From contig CAMXQV010000006.1 in the NCBI GenBank assembly GCA_947245515.1, forward strand, positions 1-54,593: a stretch of 54,593 nucleotides of DNA, given 5' to 3'. The position numbers were made by a program, and so were the translations under genes. Every line of letters begins with the position of its first letter. The first letter of the stretch is position 1. The notes under the pieces were generated by a model, which had not been told where the DNA came from, did no database searches, and saw nothing but the letters and a program-made list of their open reading frames with translations. This document shows positions 44,347 through 54,593 of this stretch, one piece after another. The stretch is from an uncultured Clostridium sp. (lineage in GTDB: Bacteria; Bacillota; Clostridia; TANB77; CAG-508).

Positions 44347-45720
44347 ATGAAAAAAAATAACAAGGGAATAACACTTATAACACTAGTAATAACTTTAATA
44401 TTAATACTAATATTAGCATCAATTGCTACAAATGCAGGAATAGAATCAATTAAATCCTCAGAATTTACAGAATTTAAAACAGAACTTAAAATAATGCAAA
44501 CACAAGTAAATAGCTTGTATGAGAAATATCAAAATCAAGAAAAGATTAATGGAGTTGAAGTATTAACTTTAGGTGAAGAAATTGATACAAACGAAAGCAT
44601 AAGGCAACATGCAGAAGAAGTATTTACAGAAGAAAGTTCTGGAATAACAGACAAGACAGGCTATAAATATTTTAGTAAGAATACTATAAAAGCTTTAAAA
44701 ATAGAAGGTGTAAATCAGGACTTTTTTATAAATATCCAAAAAAGAAAAATTATTAGTTACTTAGGAATGGAATATAAAGATAAAAAATATTATACACTAG
44801 AACAGTTACCAGATGGTTTATATAATGTAGAATATATAAAAAATAATGAGAAGCCAACTTTTACTGTAAGTTCAGAGTTAGTAAGAGAAAATGAATATAA
44901 AGTATCAATAAAGCTTGATAGTACTTACACTGGATATGCAAATAAATGGAAAGTACGTTATAAAAAGCAAGAGAGTGAGAATTATAAAATAAGTGACAAC
45001 TTAAATTTTATTGTTGAAGAGAGTGGATTATATAATATACAAATAAAAAATGGTGAAATTGAATCAGATATACAAGAGCAATATATAGGAGTAATTAAAG
45101 AAGACCTTATAGTGCATTATGATGGTAATATAAATACAAGAAAAGGAAAAAATAAAGCTACAGAAAAGTGGGAAGATTTAAGTGGAAACAAAAATGATGG
45201 AACTTTAAGTAATGGAATATTCTTTAAGGACAATTATTTAAATTTAGAAATTATAGGAAATAAAATAGAAATTGGAGAATTAAATTATCCATATTTTACT
45301 GCTGAAATCTCTTTTGAATATAAAAATGGTTCCTATTTAATAGGAAATGCTAATAAGGGTGGATATAGACTATATATAGATGAAAATAAAAGACTTGTAG
45401 GAGAAATCTACAACAAGGGTAGTTACCATAGCGTTACATCAGAAATTAAAGTAGAAACTGGAAAAAAATATAATATTGTTTTAACTTATGATGGAAGTAG
45501 CTTGTCACTTTATATAAATGGAAATTTAGAGAAATATTTATCAATAAATGGAGAAATTGAAGCAACTAATGATAATGCAAAATTAACTATAGGTTCTGCT
45601 TCTATTTTAGAACAGGATGAAGAGCTACCTTCCTTTGAAGGAAAAATCTATGGATCTAAAATTTATAATAGAGCTTTAACTCAAGAAGAAATAAATATAA
45701 ATTATGAGGTAACTAGTTAA
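44347..45720 (+). CDS. Type IV pilin-like N-terminus plus LamG/concanavalin-like domain
   Basis: KGITLITLVITLILILILASIATNAG; GSYLIGNANKGGYRLYIDENKRLVGEIYNKG...KYNIVLTYDGSSLSLYINGNL. Confidence 0.7.
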   Translation: MKKNNKGITLITLVITLILILILASIATNAGIESIKSSEFTEFKTELKIMQTQVNSLYEKYQNQEKINGVEVLTLGEEIDTNESIRQHAEEVFTEESSGITDKTGYKYFSKNTIKALKIEGVNQDFFINIQKRKIISYLGMEYKDKKYYTLEQLPDGLYNVEYIKNNEKPTFTVSSELVRENEYKVSIKLDSTYTGYANKWKVRYKKQESENYKISDNLNFIVEESGLYNIQIKNGEIESDIQEQYIGVIKEDLIVHYDGNINTRKGKNKATEKWEDLSGNKNDGTLSNGIFFKDNYLNLEIIGNKIEIGELNYPYFTAEISFEYKNGSYLIGNANKGGYRLYIDENKRLVGEIYNKGSYHSVTSEIKVETGKKYNIVLTYDGSSLSLYINGNLEKYLSINGEIEATNDNAKLTIGSASILEQDEELPSFEGKIYGSKIYNRALTQEEININYEVTS

Positions 45721-45750
45721 TAACTTTTTATGCAGTTATTAACTAGTAAT
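45710..45750 (+). terminator. Terminator-like hairpin
   Basis: ACTAGTTAATAACT-TTTTATGC-AGTTATTAACTAGT. Confidence 0.7.
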
Positions 45751-45890
45751 TATTTAAAATTGTATAGGATTGTCGTAATATCTTTACTTTTCATAGTATT
45801 TACTATATAATAGCAAATATAAAATAGAAGTTTAAAAAATTTATACTTAATAAACTTCTAGATAAAAACTAAAAGAAAGGAAGAAAAAAT

Positions 45891-47402
45891 ATGCAAGAAA
45901 ATAAAAACAATAATCAAGAAGTAGAAGAATTAGATATAAACCATTTAATGCAAATAAGGAGAGAAAAATTAGCTGAATTACAAAAAGAAAATAAAGATCC
46001 CTTTGAAATTACAAAATTTAACAGAACAAATACAGCAGGAGAAATAAAATCGAACTATGAAAACTTTGAGGAAAAAGATGTAACAATAGCAGGAAGAATA
46101 ATAGCAAAAAGAATAATGGGAAAAGCATCCTTTTGTACAATACAAGATAGTAATGAAAAAATTCAAAGTTATGTAAGCATAAATGACCTAGGAGAAGAGA
46201 GTTACAAGCAATTTAAAACCTTTGATATAGGAGATATAATAGGAATAACTGGTTTTGTATTCAAAACAAAAACAGAAGAAATCTCAGTACATGCAAAAGA
46301 AGTCATACTGCTTTCAAAATCACTTAGACCATTACCAGAAAAATTCCATGGACTAAAAGATCCAGATTTAAGATATAGACAAAGATATGTAGATTTAATA
46401 ATAAATCCAGAAGTAAAGAAAACCTTTGAAATAAGAAGTAAAATAATAAGTGAGATAAGAAGTATATTAGATGAAAAGGGATATTTAGAAGTTGAAACAC
46501 CTATATTAAATACAATATCAGGAGGAGCAACAGCAAAGCCCTTTATAACACACCATAATGCCTTAGATTTATCTATGTATCTTAGAATAGCTACAGAATT
46601 AAATCTAAAAAGATTAATTGTAGGTGGATATGATAAAGTTTACGAAATGGGTAGAATATTTAGAAATGAAGGGATGGATATAAGACATAATCCAGAGTTT
46701 ACATCAATAGAATTATATTCTGCATATGAAGATTACCAAGATATGATGAATATAACAGAAGAAATATTCACAAAATGTGCAAAAAAGGTATTAGGAACAA
46801 CTAAAATTACATATCAAGGGCAAGATCTTGATTTAACACCTGGATGGAAGAGAATAACAATGATAGATTCTATAAAAGAAGCCTGTGGCGTAGATTTTAA
46901 TAAGATTAATACAGATGAAGAGGCTGTTAAACTTGCAAAAGAAAGAGGAATTGAAATACCTGATGCAACAAAAGAAACAAGAGGAGATGTAATTGCTTTA
47001 TTCTTTGATGAATATGTAGAGAAAACCTTAATTCAACCTACTTTTATTTATGATTATCCAGTAGAAATCTCACCACTTGCTAAAAAAAGTCCAAAAGATA
47101 AAAGATTAACTGAAAGATTTGAAGTATTTATTTGTGGTAGAGAATATGGAAATGCATTCTCAGAATTAAATGATCCAATAGATCAATATGAAAGATTTAA
47201 GAAACAAGTTGAAGCTAGAAACGCTGGAGACGAGGAAGCAAGCATGATGGATGAAGATTTTATACAAGCACTAGAGTATGGAATGCCTCCAACAGGTGGT
47301 CTGGGAATTGGAATTGATAGATTAGTAATGTTACTTACAGATTCTGCATCAATTAGAGACGTATTATTATTCCCAACAATGAAACCTTTAAATAATGTTT
47401 AA
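45891..47402 (+). CDS. lysS: Lysyl-tRNA synthetase (class II)
   Basis: [75 protein letters not shown]. Confidence 0.97.
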   Translation: MQENKNNNQEVEELDINHLMQIRREKLAELQKENKDPFEITKFNRTNTAGEIKSNYENFEEKDVTIAGRIIAKRIMGKASFCTIQDSNEKIQSYVSINDLGEESYKQFKTFDIGDIIGITGFVFKTKTEEISVHAKEVILLSKSLRPLPEKFHGLKDPDLRYRQRYVDLIINPEVKKTFEIRSKIISEIRSILDEKGYLEVETPILNTISGGATAKPFITHHNALDLSMYLRIATELNLKRLIVGGYDKVYEMGRIFRNEGMDIRHNPEFTSIELYSAYEDYQDMMNITEEIFTKCAKKVLGTTKITYQGQDLDLTPGWKRITMIDSIKEACGVDFNKINTDEEAVKLAKERGIEIPDATKETRGDVIALFFDEYVEKTLIQPTFIYDYPVEISPLAKKSPKDKRLTERFEVFICGREYGNAFSELNDPIDQYERFKKQVEARNAGDEEASMMDEDFIQALEYGMPPTGGLGIGIDRLVMLLTDSASIRDVLLFPTMKPLNNV

Positions 47403-47496
47403 GGAGCTTGGGCACATTTTGGGCATATATGAGTATTTATAGATTTATTGCAAAATAATAGTGGCAGAAAAATTAATTGGATAGGATGGTAATTTT

Positions 47497-48051
47497 ATGA
47501 AGGAAGATAAGGAAGAAATAATAGAATTTAATCATAAAAAGCAAGGTGGTTTGTGGCTGATTCTTATAGGAATTGTACTGATAATATCTACTATTTTTGG
47601 AGGTAAGTTCCTTGTAAATCCGTTTGTGTTTATGATAGGTTATTACCTTAGCTTTTTTAGTGTCAACGTAAACAAAAAAGTCAGAAAAAAGCTCTCTCAA
47701 GGAGGTATTTCAAGAAAGCAAATAAAAATGATCTATTTTTCAATTGCAACCTTGTTCATATTGATGTTTTGTATTGCTGGTCCATTTATCCCAGGATGGA
47801 ATTGGAGACAGATATGGTTGGGTGTACAAATTGCGACAGCGATACATTTTTTCTTATGGTTTTTTATACATGGATGGAGCATGGTAGTGTTGGGAACAGT
47901 ATGTATAGTTATAGCAACAGTAGGTTATATATACACAAATATACCAGTTTCTATTATTTGCTTTGCTGATGCAACAGTTAAGTTAATATGTGGAGTATAT
48001 TTATTATTTTTCTCCAAACCATCAAAGTTTGTTCCTAAGACAACTAAGTAA
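47497..48051 (+). CDS. Hypothetical multi-TM membrane protein
   Basis: Several hydrophobic segments. Confidence 0.5.
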   Translation: MKEDKEEIIEFNHKKQGGLWLILIGIVLIISTIFGGKFLVNPFVFMIGYYLSFFSVNVNKKVRKKLSQGGISRKQIKMIYFSIATLFILMFCIAGPFIPGWNWRQIWLGVQIATAIHFFLWFFIHGWSMVVLGTVCIVIATVGYIYTNIPVSIICFADATVKLICGVYLLFFSKPSKFVPKTTK

Positions 48052-48129
48052 CAAAGTTATAAAGAAACAAATTTATATTATATAGGTTATAAAAAAATTA
48101 AGATATTTATAAAAAGCTAGGAGATAAAA

Positions 48130-48585
48130 ATGATTTTAGAAAATAAATTAAATATTAATGAGCAAAATATAGGAGAAGATAATATGAATATTAATACAAT
48201 TATATTGATTGACAAAAATCAAAAAAGAAAAGAAAATTTTATAGAAAAATTAAAGGAAAAAGTAGATTTTTCCTATACAAAATTAGAAGTTATATTTCAA
48301 ACTATTAGAGAAGTATCTAATAAAGAAGACTATAAATTTGAAGCAAAACAATACATAGAATTTTTAGATAAATTCTTAACAAATTTATCTAAAAAAAGTA
48401 AAAAGTGTTTGCTTGATATAGATGAACTTTCAATTCAAAATGCAAATAAATTACTTCAAGAACATAAAAATATAATTGTAATATATCTAGAAAAAAAGCA
48501 AAACGAAGGAAATATAATTTCAATTGAGGCTAGTAATATTAAGGAAGTTGAAAAAATAATAACAGAAATAGAAAAGAGGATATAA
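48130..48585 (+). CDS. Hypothetical protein
   Basis: ORF in a consistent gene series with GGAG RBS. Confidence 0.45.
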   Translation: MILENKLNINEQNIGEDNMNINTIILIDKNQKRKENFIEKLKEKVDFSYTKLEVIFQTIREVSNKEDYKFEAKQYIEFLDKFLTNLSKKSKKCLLDIDELSIQNANKLLQEHKNIIVIYLEKKQNEGNIISIEASNIKEVEKIITEIEKRI

Positions 48586-48587
48586 AT

Positions 48588-49184
48588 ATGAAAGGATTAA
48601 AAAACATATATTTAATTGGACCATCAAGATGTGGAAAAACAACTACTTCTACAATTTTAAGCGAAAAATATGGATATACACATATTATAATGGATGCTGT
48701 TATAGAGACAATGAATGAAGTAGCACCAGAAATGGGAATAAGACATGGAAATTTAGAAAGTAAAGAATTTAAGGAATTCCTAGCTTCCTATAGTAAAAAT
48801 CTTTTTAAATATACAAAACACAATATAATAGATTTAGAAACTCTAGAACCTAGTTTTGCTAAAGAATTGATAAACGAAGATGAGTCTACTGCCATTTATA
48901 TGGGATATCCTAGTATTACACCAGCTGAAAAATTAGAACAAATGAAAAAATATGATAGTGAATTTGATTGGACTAGAAATATGTCTGATGAAGAATTAAC
49001 TAAAATGTTAACTCCTCTTATAGAAAAAAGTAAAAAGCTTAAAGAAGAAGCAACAAAATATGATTTTGAATTTATAGATACTAGTTTTAATCGTAAAGAA
49101 GTAATTGAAAAGAGTATAGAAAAAATGCTTGAAGCTGGAAAGTTAGATAGAACAGATAAAAGTTATGAGAGATATTATAGATAA
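48588..49184 (+). CDS. P-loop kinase-like protein
   Basis: YLIGPSRCGKTTTSTILSEKYGYTHIIMDAVIE. Confidence 0.65.
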   Translation: MKGLKNIYLIGPSRCGKTTTSTILSEKYGYTHIIMDAVIETMNEVAPEMGIRHGNLESKEFKEFLASYSKNLFKYTKHNIIDLETLEPSFAKELINEDESTAIYMGYPSITPAEKLEQMKKYDSEFDWTRNMSDEELTKMLTPLIEKSKKLKEEATKYDFEFIDTSFNRKEVIEKSIEKMLEAGKLDRTDKSYERYYR

Positions 49185-49421
49185 TTAAAAAGGAACATGA
49201 ATTAGTAAAATATTTGTTGGACTTAGGTAGCTAAGGTCAATAGCTATTTACTGAATTGTAACGATATAGCTTAAAATTTTTAAGTGATTGTCTTAATTTT
49301 AATTGAAATTTAAATAATAATGTGATATAGTATAAAAAATAATTTCAAAGTACAAGAGAAAAAACAAAAAAATATAGAAATTTTTGGTATTATCCAAGAG
49401 TTTTTTTAGATAGGAGATAAT

Positions 49422-50162
49422 ATGTTTAATTTTTCAATTGATAAAAGAGCTATATATATTTTAATAGCTATTATGGTAATAACAAAAATAGTAGAATATA
49501 CAACAAATACAGGGGCTTTATTTTCTTTATTATTAAGTATACCAGGAGTTTTAATTGCAATAACCTTTCACGAATTTGCACATGGATATGTAGCCTATAA
49601 ATTAGGAGATAATACTGCAAAAAGTGAAGGGAGACTTAGTTTGAATCCTTTTGACCACTTAGATCCAATTGGAAGTTTAATGCTTATTTTTGCAGGATTT
49701 GGTTGGGGAAAACCTGTAAAGGTTAACCCACGTAATTACACAAGGAAACTTTCTATGGAAACAGGGCAAGCTATTGTATCTTTAGCAGGACCAGTAATGA
49801 ATATATTACTTGCATTAGTTTTCACTTTAATATATTTTGCAATATACAAATTTGCAGGTACAAGTTTTATTTTCTCAACAACAGGAAATATTGTGATGTT
49901 ACTAATAACTTCAATTATATCTATAAATGTTGGATTAGGTGTCTTTAATTTAATACCCTTGCCACCATTAGATGGTTCAAAAGTAATTATGCCATTTTTG
50001 CCATATAAAGCAAAAGAATTTTTTATTAGTTATGAAACAATTTTTTCTTTTGTTTTTGTTATTTTATGGGTTACACATTTAGCAGGAAATATAATTTCAC
50101 CAATTATAGAACTAGTATTTACAGGTTTAATGAATTTTGGAAGTTTTATATTTGGAATGTAG
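49422..50162 (+). CDS. Site-2 protease family (M50) membrane metalloprotease
   Basis: ITFHEFAHGYVAYKLGDNTAKSEGRLSLNPFDHLDPIGSLML; NLIPLPPLDGSKVI. Confidence 0.92.
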   Translation: MFNFSIDKRAIYILIAIMVITKIVEYTTNTGALFSLLLSIPGVLIAITFHEFAHGYVAYKLGDNTAKSEGRLSLNPFDHLDPIGSLMLIFAGFGWGKPVKVNPRNYTRKLSMETGQAIVSLAGPVMNILLALVFTLIYFAIYKFAGTSFIFSTTGNIVMLLITSIISINVGLGVFNLIPLPPLDGSKVIMPFLPYKAKEFFISYETIFSFVFVILWVTHLAGNIISPIIELVFTGLMNFGSFIFGM

Positions 50163-50321
50163 TGAAATAATTGATAGTTAATTTATTTTTAGCACAATTA
50201 TTTTTAAGTAGTTTAATATAATTTAATAGTTAAAATTTTATAAAGTAAAATTTAAGGTTTTAAATAAAGCATCTTTAACCTTATTAAAAGGAAATAAGAA
50301 AGGTAATAAATATAGTATAAA

Positions 50322-51311
50322 ATGGAAAAACAAATATTAACTTTAGGAATAGAATCTAGTTGTGACGAAACCTCTGTAGCAGTTGTAAAAAATGGTAGAG
50401 AGATTATATCAAATATAATAGATACACAAATCCCCATACATGAAAAATATGGAGGAGTAGTTCCAGAAATAGCTTCAAGAAATCACATTGAAGCTATTTC
50501 TCGAGTTACAAAGAGAGCTTTAGAAGAAGCAAAAGTTACTTTTGATAATATAGATGTAATTACACCAACCTATGGACCAGGTCTAGTAGGAGCTTTATTA
50601 GTGGGAGTATCGTATGCAAAAGCACTTAGTTTCGCATTAAATAAGCCCTTAGTAGGAGTTAACCATATACAGGGACATATTGCAGCAAATTATATAACGT
50701 ATGAAGAATTAAAACCTCCTTTTTTATGTATGATGATGTCAGGAGGAAATACACAAATTGTACATGTGAAAACTTACACATCTTTCAAAGTGTTAGGTAA
50801 AACAAGAGATGATGCAATAGGAGAAGCTTTTGATAAAGTGGCAAGAGTAGTAGGTTTAGGGTATCCAGGAGGACCAAAAGTAGATAAACTTGCAGAACAA
50901 GGAATAGCAGATATAGAATTACCAAAAACACATTTTGAAAATTTAGATTTTAGTTTTAGTGGAATAAAAACAGCAGTTATAAATTTACATCATAAAAATC
51001 CAGATATAAATAAAGCTAATTTATGTGCTAGTTTTGAAAAAACAATAACAGAGATTTTAATAGAAAATATCAAAAAGGCAGTAAAACAAACTAATATAAA
51101 AACAATAGCACTTGCTGGTGGAGTGTCAGCAAATATTTTTATTAGAAAGGCGTTTCTAAATTTACAGAATGAAGGAATAAAAATATATATGCCAGATTTA
51201 AAAATCTGTACAGATAATGCAGCAATGATAGCATCTGCTGGTTATTATAACTATATTTCAGGAAAAAGAGATAATATGTATTTAAATGCAATACCAAATT
51301 TAAAATTGTAA
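50322..51311 (+). CDS. tsaD: tRNA N6-adenosine threonylcarbamoyltransferase TsaD
   Basis: LGIESSCDETSVAVVKNGREI, GVNHIQGHIAANY, MSGGNTQIV, LAGGVSANIFIR. Confidence 0.97.
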   Translation: MEKQILTLGIESSCDETSVAVVKNGREIISNIIDTQIPIHEKYGGVVPEIASRNHIEAISRVTKRALEEAKVTFDNIDVITPTYGPGLVGALLVGVSYAKALSFALNKPLVGVNHIQGHIAANYITYEELKPPFLCMMMSGGNTQIVHVKTYTSFKVLGKTRDDAIGEAFDKVARVVGLGYPGGPKVDKLAEQGIADIELPKTHFENLDFSFSGIKTAVINLHHKNPDINKANLCASFEKTITEILIENIKKAVKQTNIKTIALAGGVSANIFIRKAFLNLQNEGIKIYMPDLKICTDNAAMIASAGYYNYISGKRDNMYLNAIPNLKL

Positions 51312-51347
51312 ATTGTCCAAAATTATACCTAAATTAGTTAAAAAAGG

Positions 51348-51596
51348 TAATTGCTTAAAATTAATAATATTTATTTGTTTATATTTAAGTACTCTACTCG
51401 CTCCCAAAGGATTCTAATTATTTATTATTTTCGTTGCCCCATTCTCAAAATTCTATAGAAAAGTTTTCTAACTTTTCTAAGAATTTTGGAACGGTTACCC
51501 CGGAGTCACTCAAAAATAAATAATTAGAAACCTTCTCGTGCTATTATAAATTAAATAAATATAAACAAATAAATATTATAAATTTTAAGCAATTGT
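51348..51596. repeat. MITE-like long imperfect palindrome, copy 1
   Basis: Left arm AATTGCTTAAAATTAATAATATTTATTTGTTTATATTTA matches the reverse complement of right arm TAAATATAAACAAATAAATATTATAAATTTTAAGCAATT; inner arms also pair. Confidence 0.85.
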
Positions 51597-51629
51597 CCTG
51601 TAAAAATATAGAATAAAGAGGAGAGATAG

Positions 51630-52344
51630 ATGTCAATTTTTATCATAGGAGATTTACACTTATCCTTTCATGAAAAAAAGCCAATGGATATTTTCGGAGC
51701 CCCTTGGAAAAATCACGAAGAAAAAATAAAAAAAGACTGGAAAGAAAAAGTAAAACCAGAAGACTTAGTAATATTACCAGGAGATTTTTCATGGTCAACC
51801 TATTTAAAAGATACCTTTGAAGACTTTCAATATTTAAGCGATTTACCAGGTCAAAAACTATTATTAAAAGGAAATCATGATTATTGGTGGACAACTATTA
51901 CAAGAATGAAAAATTATTTAAAAGAGAACAATTTTAATAATATAGATTTTTTACATAATAATGCATATGAATACAAAAATAAAATAATTGTTGGAACAAG
52001 GGGATGGACACAAACAGAAGATAGTGAAGATAAAAGACTAGTACAAAGAGAAACCCAAAGGCTAGAATTATCAATAATAGATGGATTGCAAAAATATGGA
52101 GAAGAAAAAGAAAAGATAGCAATAATGCATTATCCACCAATAACACATAGTAACTTAATACATAAGGAAGAGAATCCTTTTGTAAAAACTATGAAAAAGT
52201 ATGGTATACAAAAGTGTTATTATGGGCATTTACATGGAGAAGCAATAAAAGAAGCGGTTGAAGGGGAATATTTCCGGAATATATTTTAAATTGATAAGTT
52301 GTGATGGATTAAGTTTTACCTTATTAAAAATCTGTGATAATTAA
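51630..52344 (+). CDS. Calcineurin-like metallophosphoesterase; needs one +1 shift at CGG 52275; 237 aa after joining
   Basis: IIGDLHLSFHEKKPMDIFGAPW, LLKGNHDYWW, YGHLHG; +1 gives GEYFGIYFKLISCDGLSFTLLKICDN*. Confidence 0.9.
52275..52278 (+). other. +1 frameshift site CGGA
   Basis: TAT TTC C GGA ATA TAT; 0-frame stops after CGG AAT ATA TTT TAA; +1 restores the family C-terminal strand. Confidence 0.9.
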
Positions 52345-52442
52345 TTATTAATAAAATTTAAACAAAGATAATATTTAAATTTTTAAGAAATTGGTAAGTT
52401 TTATTAAGGAATTTTTTTAAAATAACTATAGGGAGATCATAA

Positions 52443-54485
52443 ATGGATTTAAATAAAGATGTTAAATATGTAAAAGGTGTAGGACCAAACAGAGTTAAAT
52501 TACTAAATAAAATTGGAATATTTACCTTAAAAGACTTAATTACCTATTATCCAAGAACCTATGAAGATAGAAGTAAACCTAAGAAAATATATGAAAGTAT
52601 AAATGGTCAGGAAGTATTAATAGAAGGAATTGTAGTTAGTAGAATATCAGAAGTAAAAACACCACATAAAACCATGCAAAAACTAGTTATTAGAGATGAC
52701 ACAGGAACTGCAACAATAATGTGGTTTAATCAAAGTTATTTAAAAAGTAGATTTATAGTTGGAAAAAGCTACAGATTTTATGGAAAAATAAATAACCAAT
52801 ATGGAAAAATAAGTATGATGTCACCAGTATTTGATGATATTGAAAAATTTCAAAACACTGGTAAAATTGTACCAATCTACCCTTTAACCTTTAGTTTATC
52901 GCAAAATATACTAAGAAAAATTATAGAGGTAGGTTTAGAGGAGGTTATAGGAGAACTACAAGAAACTTTGCCAGATTACATAATTAAAGATTATAGATTA
53001 CAAGAAATAAATCAAGCAATAAAGAATATTCATTTTCCTAAGGAATTCAAAGACTTTGAAGAAGCTAGAAAAAGACTAGCTTTTGAAGAATTATTTTCAG
53101 TACAATTAGCTTTATTAGAACTAAAAAATAGTTACTTAGTAGAAGAAAAGGGAATTCAATTTGACAAAAATGTAAAGATGTCAGATATTATAAATAAATT
53201 GCCTTTTAAATTAACAAAAGCACAATTAAGGGTTTTAGAGGAAATTGATAATAACATGGAAGCTAAAAAATTCATGAATAGACTTTTGCAAGGAGATGTA
53301 GGATCAGGAAAAACAGTTATTGCAATGTGTACAGCATATAAAGCTGTAAAATCAGGATATCAAGTAGCAATTATGGCACCAACGGCAATACTTGCAACAC
53401 AACATTTAGAAAATTTTAAAAAAATGCTTGATATGCTAGATATAAAATGTGAATTACTTATTTCTGGAATGACTAAAAAGAAAAAAGAGGAAATACTGGA
53501 AAAATTAAAAACTGGACAAATTGATATTCTAATTGGTACACATGCCTTAATAGAAGAAAAGGTTGAATTTAAAAACTTAGGACTAGTTGTAACTGATGAA
53601 CAACATAGATTCGGAGTAAAACAAAGAACAAAAATTGCAGAAAAAGGTCAAAATCCAGATATATTAGTAATGACTGCTACACCAATACCAAGAACTTTAG
53701 CTTTAATACTCTATGGGGATTTAGATATCTCTATAATCGATGAATTACCACCAAATAGAAAAAAAGTTGAGACTTTTGCAGTTGGAAAAAATATGACAGA
53801 TAGGGTAAATGCCTTTATAGAAAAACAAATACAACAAGGAAGACAAGCATATATTGTATGTCCACTTGTAGAAGAAAATGAAGAATTAGATTTAAAATCT
53901 GTTGAAGAACTTTATGAAACTTATGCGAAACAAGTATTTCCGCAATATAGAGTTGAATGTATTCATGGAAAAATGAAACCAAAAGATAAAGACTTTATAA
54001 TGCAAGAATTTAAAGAAGGTAAAATTAATATCTTAATATCTACTACAGTAATTGAGGTAGGAGTAGATGTTCCAAATAGTAATATTATGGTTATTGAAAA
54101 TTCAGAAAGATTTGGATTAGCTCAATTACATCAATTAAGAGGTAGAGTTGGGAGAGGAGAGTATGAATCTTATTGTATTTTAAAGTTTGAGGGAAAAAGT
54201 GATACAGTTAAAGAAAGAATGAAAGTTATGTGTAGCACAAATGATGGTTTTGTTATATCTGAAAAAGATTTAGAGCTTAGAGGTGCAGGGGATTTTTTTG
54301 GTACTATGCAACATGGCTTACCAGAGTTTAAAATTGCTAATTTATTTGAAGATGTTCCAATTTTAAAGTTAGCTCAAGCAGTAGCAAACAAAGTAATTTA
54401 TGAAGATCCAAAATTACAAAAAGAGGAAAATATTAGACTTAAAGATTTAATTAAAGACAAGTTTTCAAATAGGATTGAAATATAG
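52443..54485 (+). CDS. recG: ATP-dependent DNA helicase RecG
   Basis: LLQGDVGSGKTVIAM, VVTDEQHRFGVKQR, VMTATPIPRTLAL, RFGLAQLHQLRGRVGRGEYESYCIL. Confidence 0.97.
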   Translation: MDLNKDVKYVKGVGPNRVKLLNKIGIFTLKDLITYYPRTYEDRSKPKKIYESINGQEVLIEGIVVSRISEVKTPHKTMQKLVIRDDTGTATIMWFNQSYLKSRFIVGKSYRFYGKINNQYGKISMMSPVFDDIEKFQNTGKIVPIYPLTFSLSQNILRKIIEVGLEEVIGELQETLPDYIIKDYRLQEINQAIKNIHFPKEFKDFEEARKRLAFEELFSVQLALLELKNSYLVEEKGIQFDKNVKMSDIINKLPFKLTKAQLRVLEEIDNNMEAKKFMNRLLQGDVGSGKTVIAMCTAYKAVKSGYQVAIMAPTAILATQHLENFKKMLDMLDIKCELLISGMTKKKKEEILEKLKTGQIDILIGTHALIEEKVEFKNLGLVVTDEQHRFGVKQRTKIAEKGQNPDILVMTATPIPRTLALILYGDLDISIIDELPPNRKKVETFAVGKNMTDRVNAFIEKQIQQGRQAYIVCPLVEENEELDLKSVEELYETYAKQVFPQYRVECIHGKMKPKDKDFIMQEFKEGKINILISTTVIEVGVDVPNSNIMVIENSERFGLAQLHQLRGRVGRGEYESYCILKFEGKSDTVKERMKVMCSTNDGFVISEKDLELRGAGDFFGTMQHGLPEFKIANLFEDVPILKLAQAVANKVIYEDPKLQKEENIRLKDLIKDKFSNRIEI

Positions 54486-54493
54486 CATTTGTA

Positions 54494-54593
54494 AGGCAAT
54501 CGCTTAAAATTTTAATTATTTATTTGTTTGTATTTATAAAATCTACTCGCTCCCAAAGAATTATAATTATTTATTGTTTTCGTTGCCCCATTC
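54494..54593. repeat. MITE-like element, copy 2 (truncated by window end)
   Basis: GCAATCGCTTAAAATTTTAATTATTTATTTGTTTGTATTTATAAAATCTACTCGCTCCCAAAGAATTATAATTATTTATTGTTTTCGTTGCCCCATTC matches 51348-51459. Confidence 0.85.

Overview
54.6 kb of a low-GC, endospore-forming Firmicute chromosome, probably an uncultured Clostridia (SpoVT, SpoIVB, alpha/beta SASP and spore photoproduct lyase genes are present). It carries housekeeping genes (recD2, comF, rpsO-pnp, queA, rdgB, tgt, era-yqzL-recO, hpf, lysS, tsaD, recG), a divergent Tad/Flp-type secretion-pilus locus (~26.1-38.3 kb), two tRNAs, decayed IS remnants and several intergenic hairpin repeats. The main observation is that nine genes look frameshifted, with 13 breaks in total. 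Every break falls exactly at an in-frame CGG codon, and every one is repaired by a +1 shift: the C is skipped and a GGA or GGT glycine codon is read, or CGGA/CGGT is read as a 4-base codon. Restored frames rebuild conserved motifs (QueA IGTTS, RecD2 IHKAQGSEFD, RecO GKISCVAKGARR, RdgB RF-GEN, metallophosphoesterase C-terminus), give integral full-length proteins and end at sensible stops. One site is a directly adjacent double (CGGACGGT) and one gene needs three shifts. In a manual scan I found no in-frame CGG read as an ordinary Arg triplet in any intact gene, while out-of-frame CGG is common and harmless. This suggests an undescribed decoding system in which CGG is not an Arg codon but a constitutive +1 frameshift or quadruplet-Gly signal. 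All calls come from reading the sequence; no database search was run.
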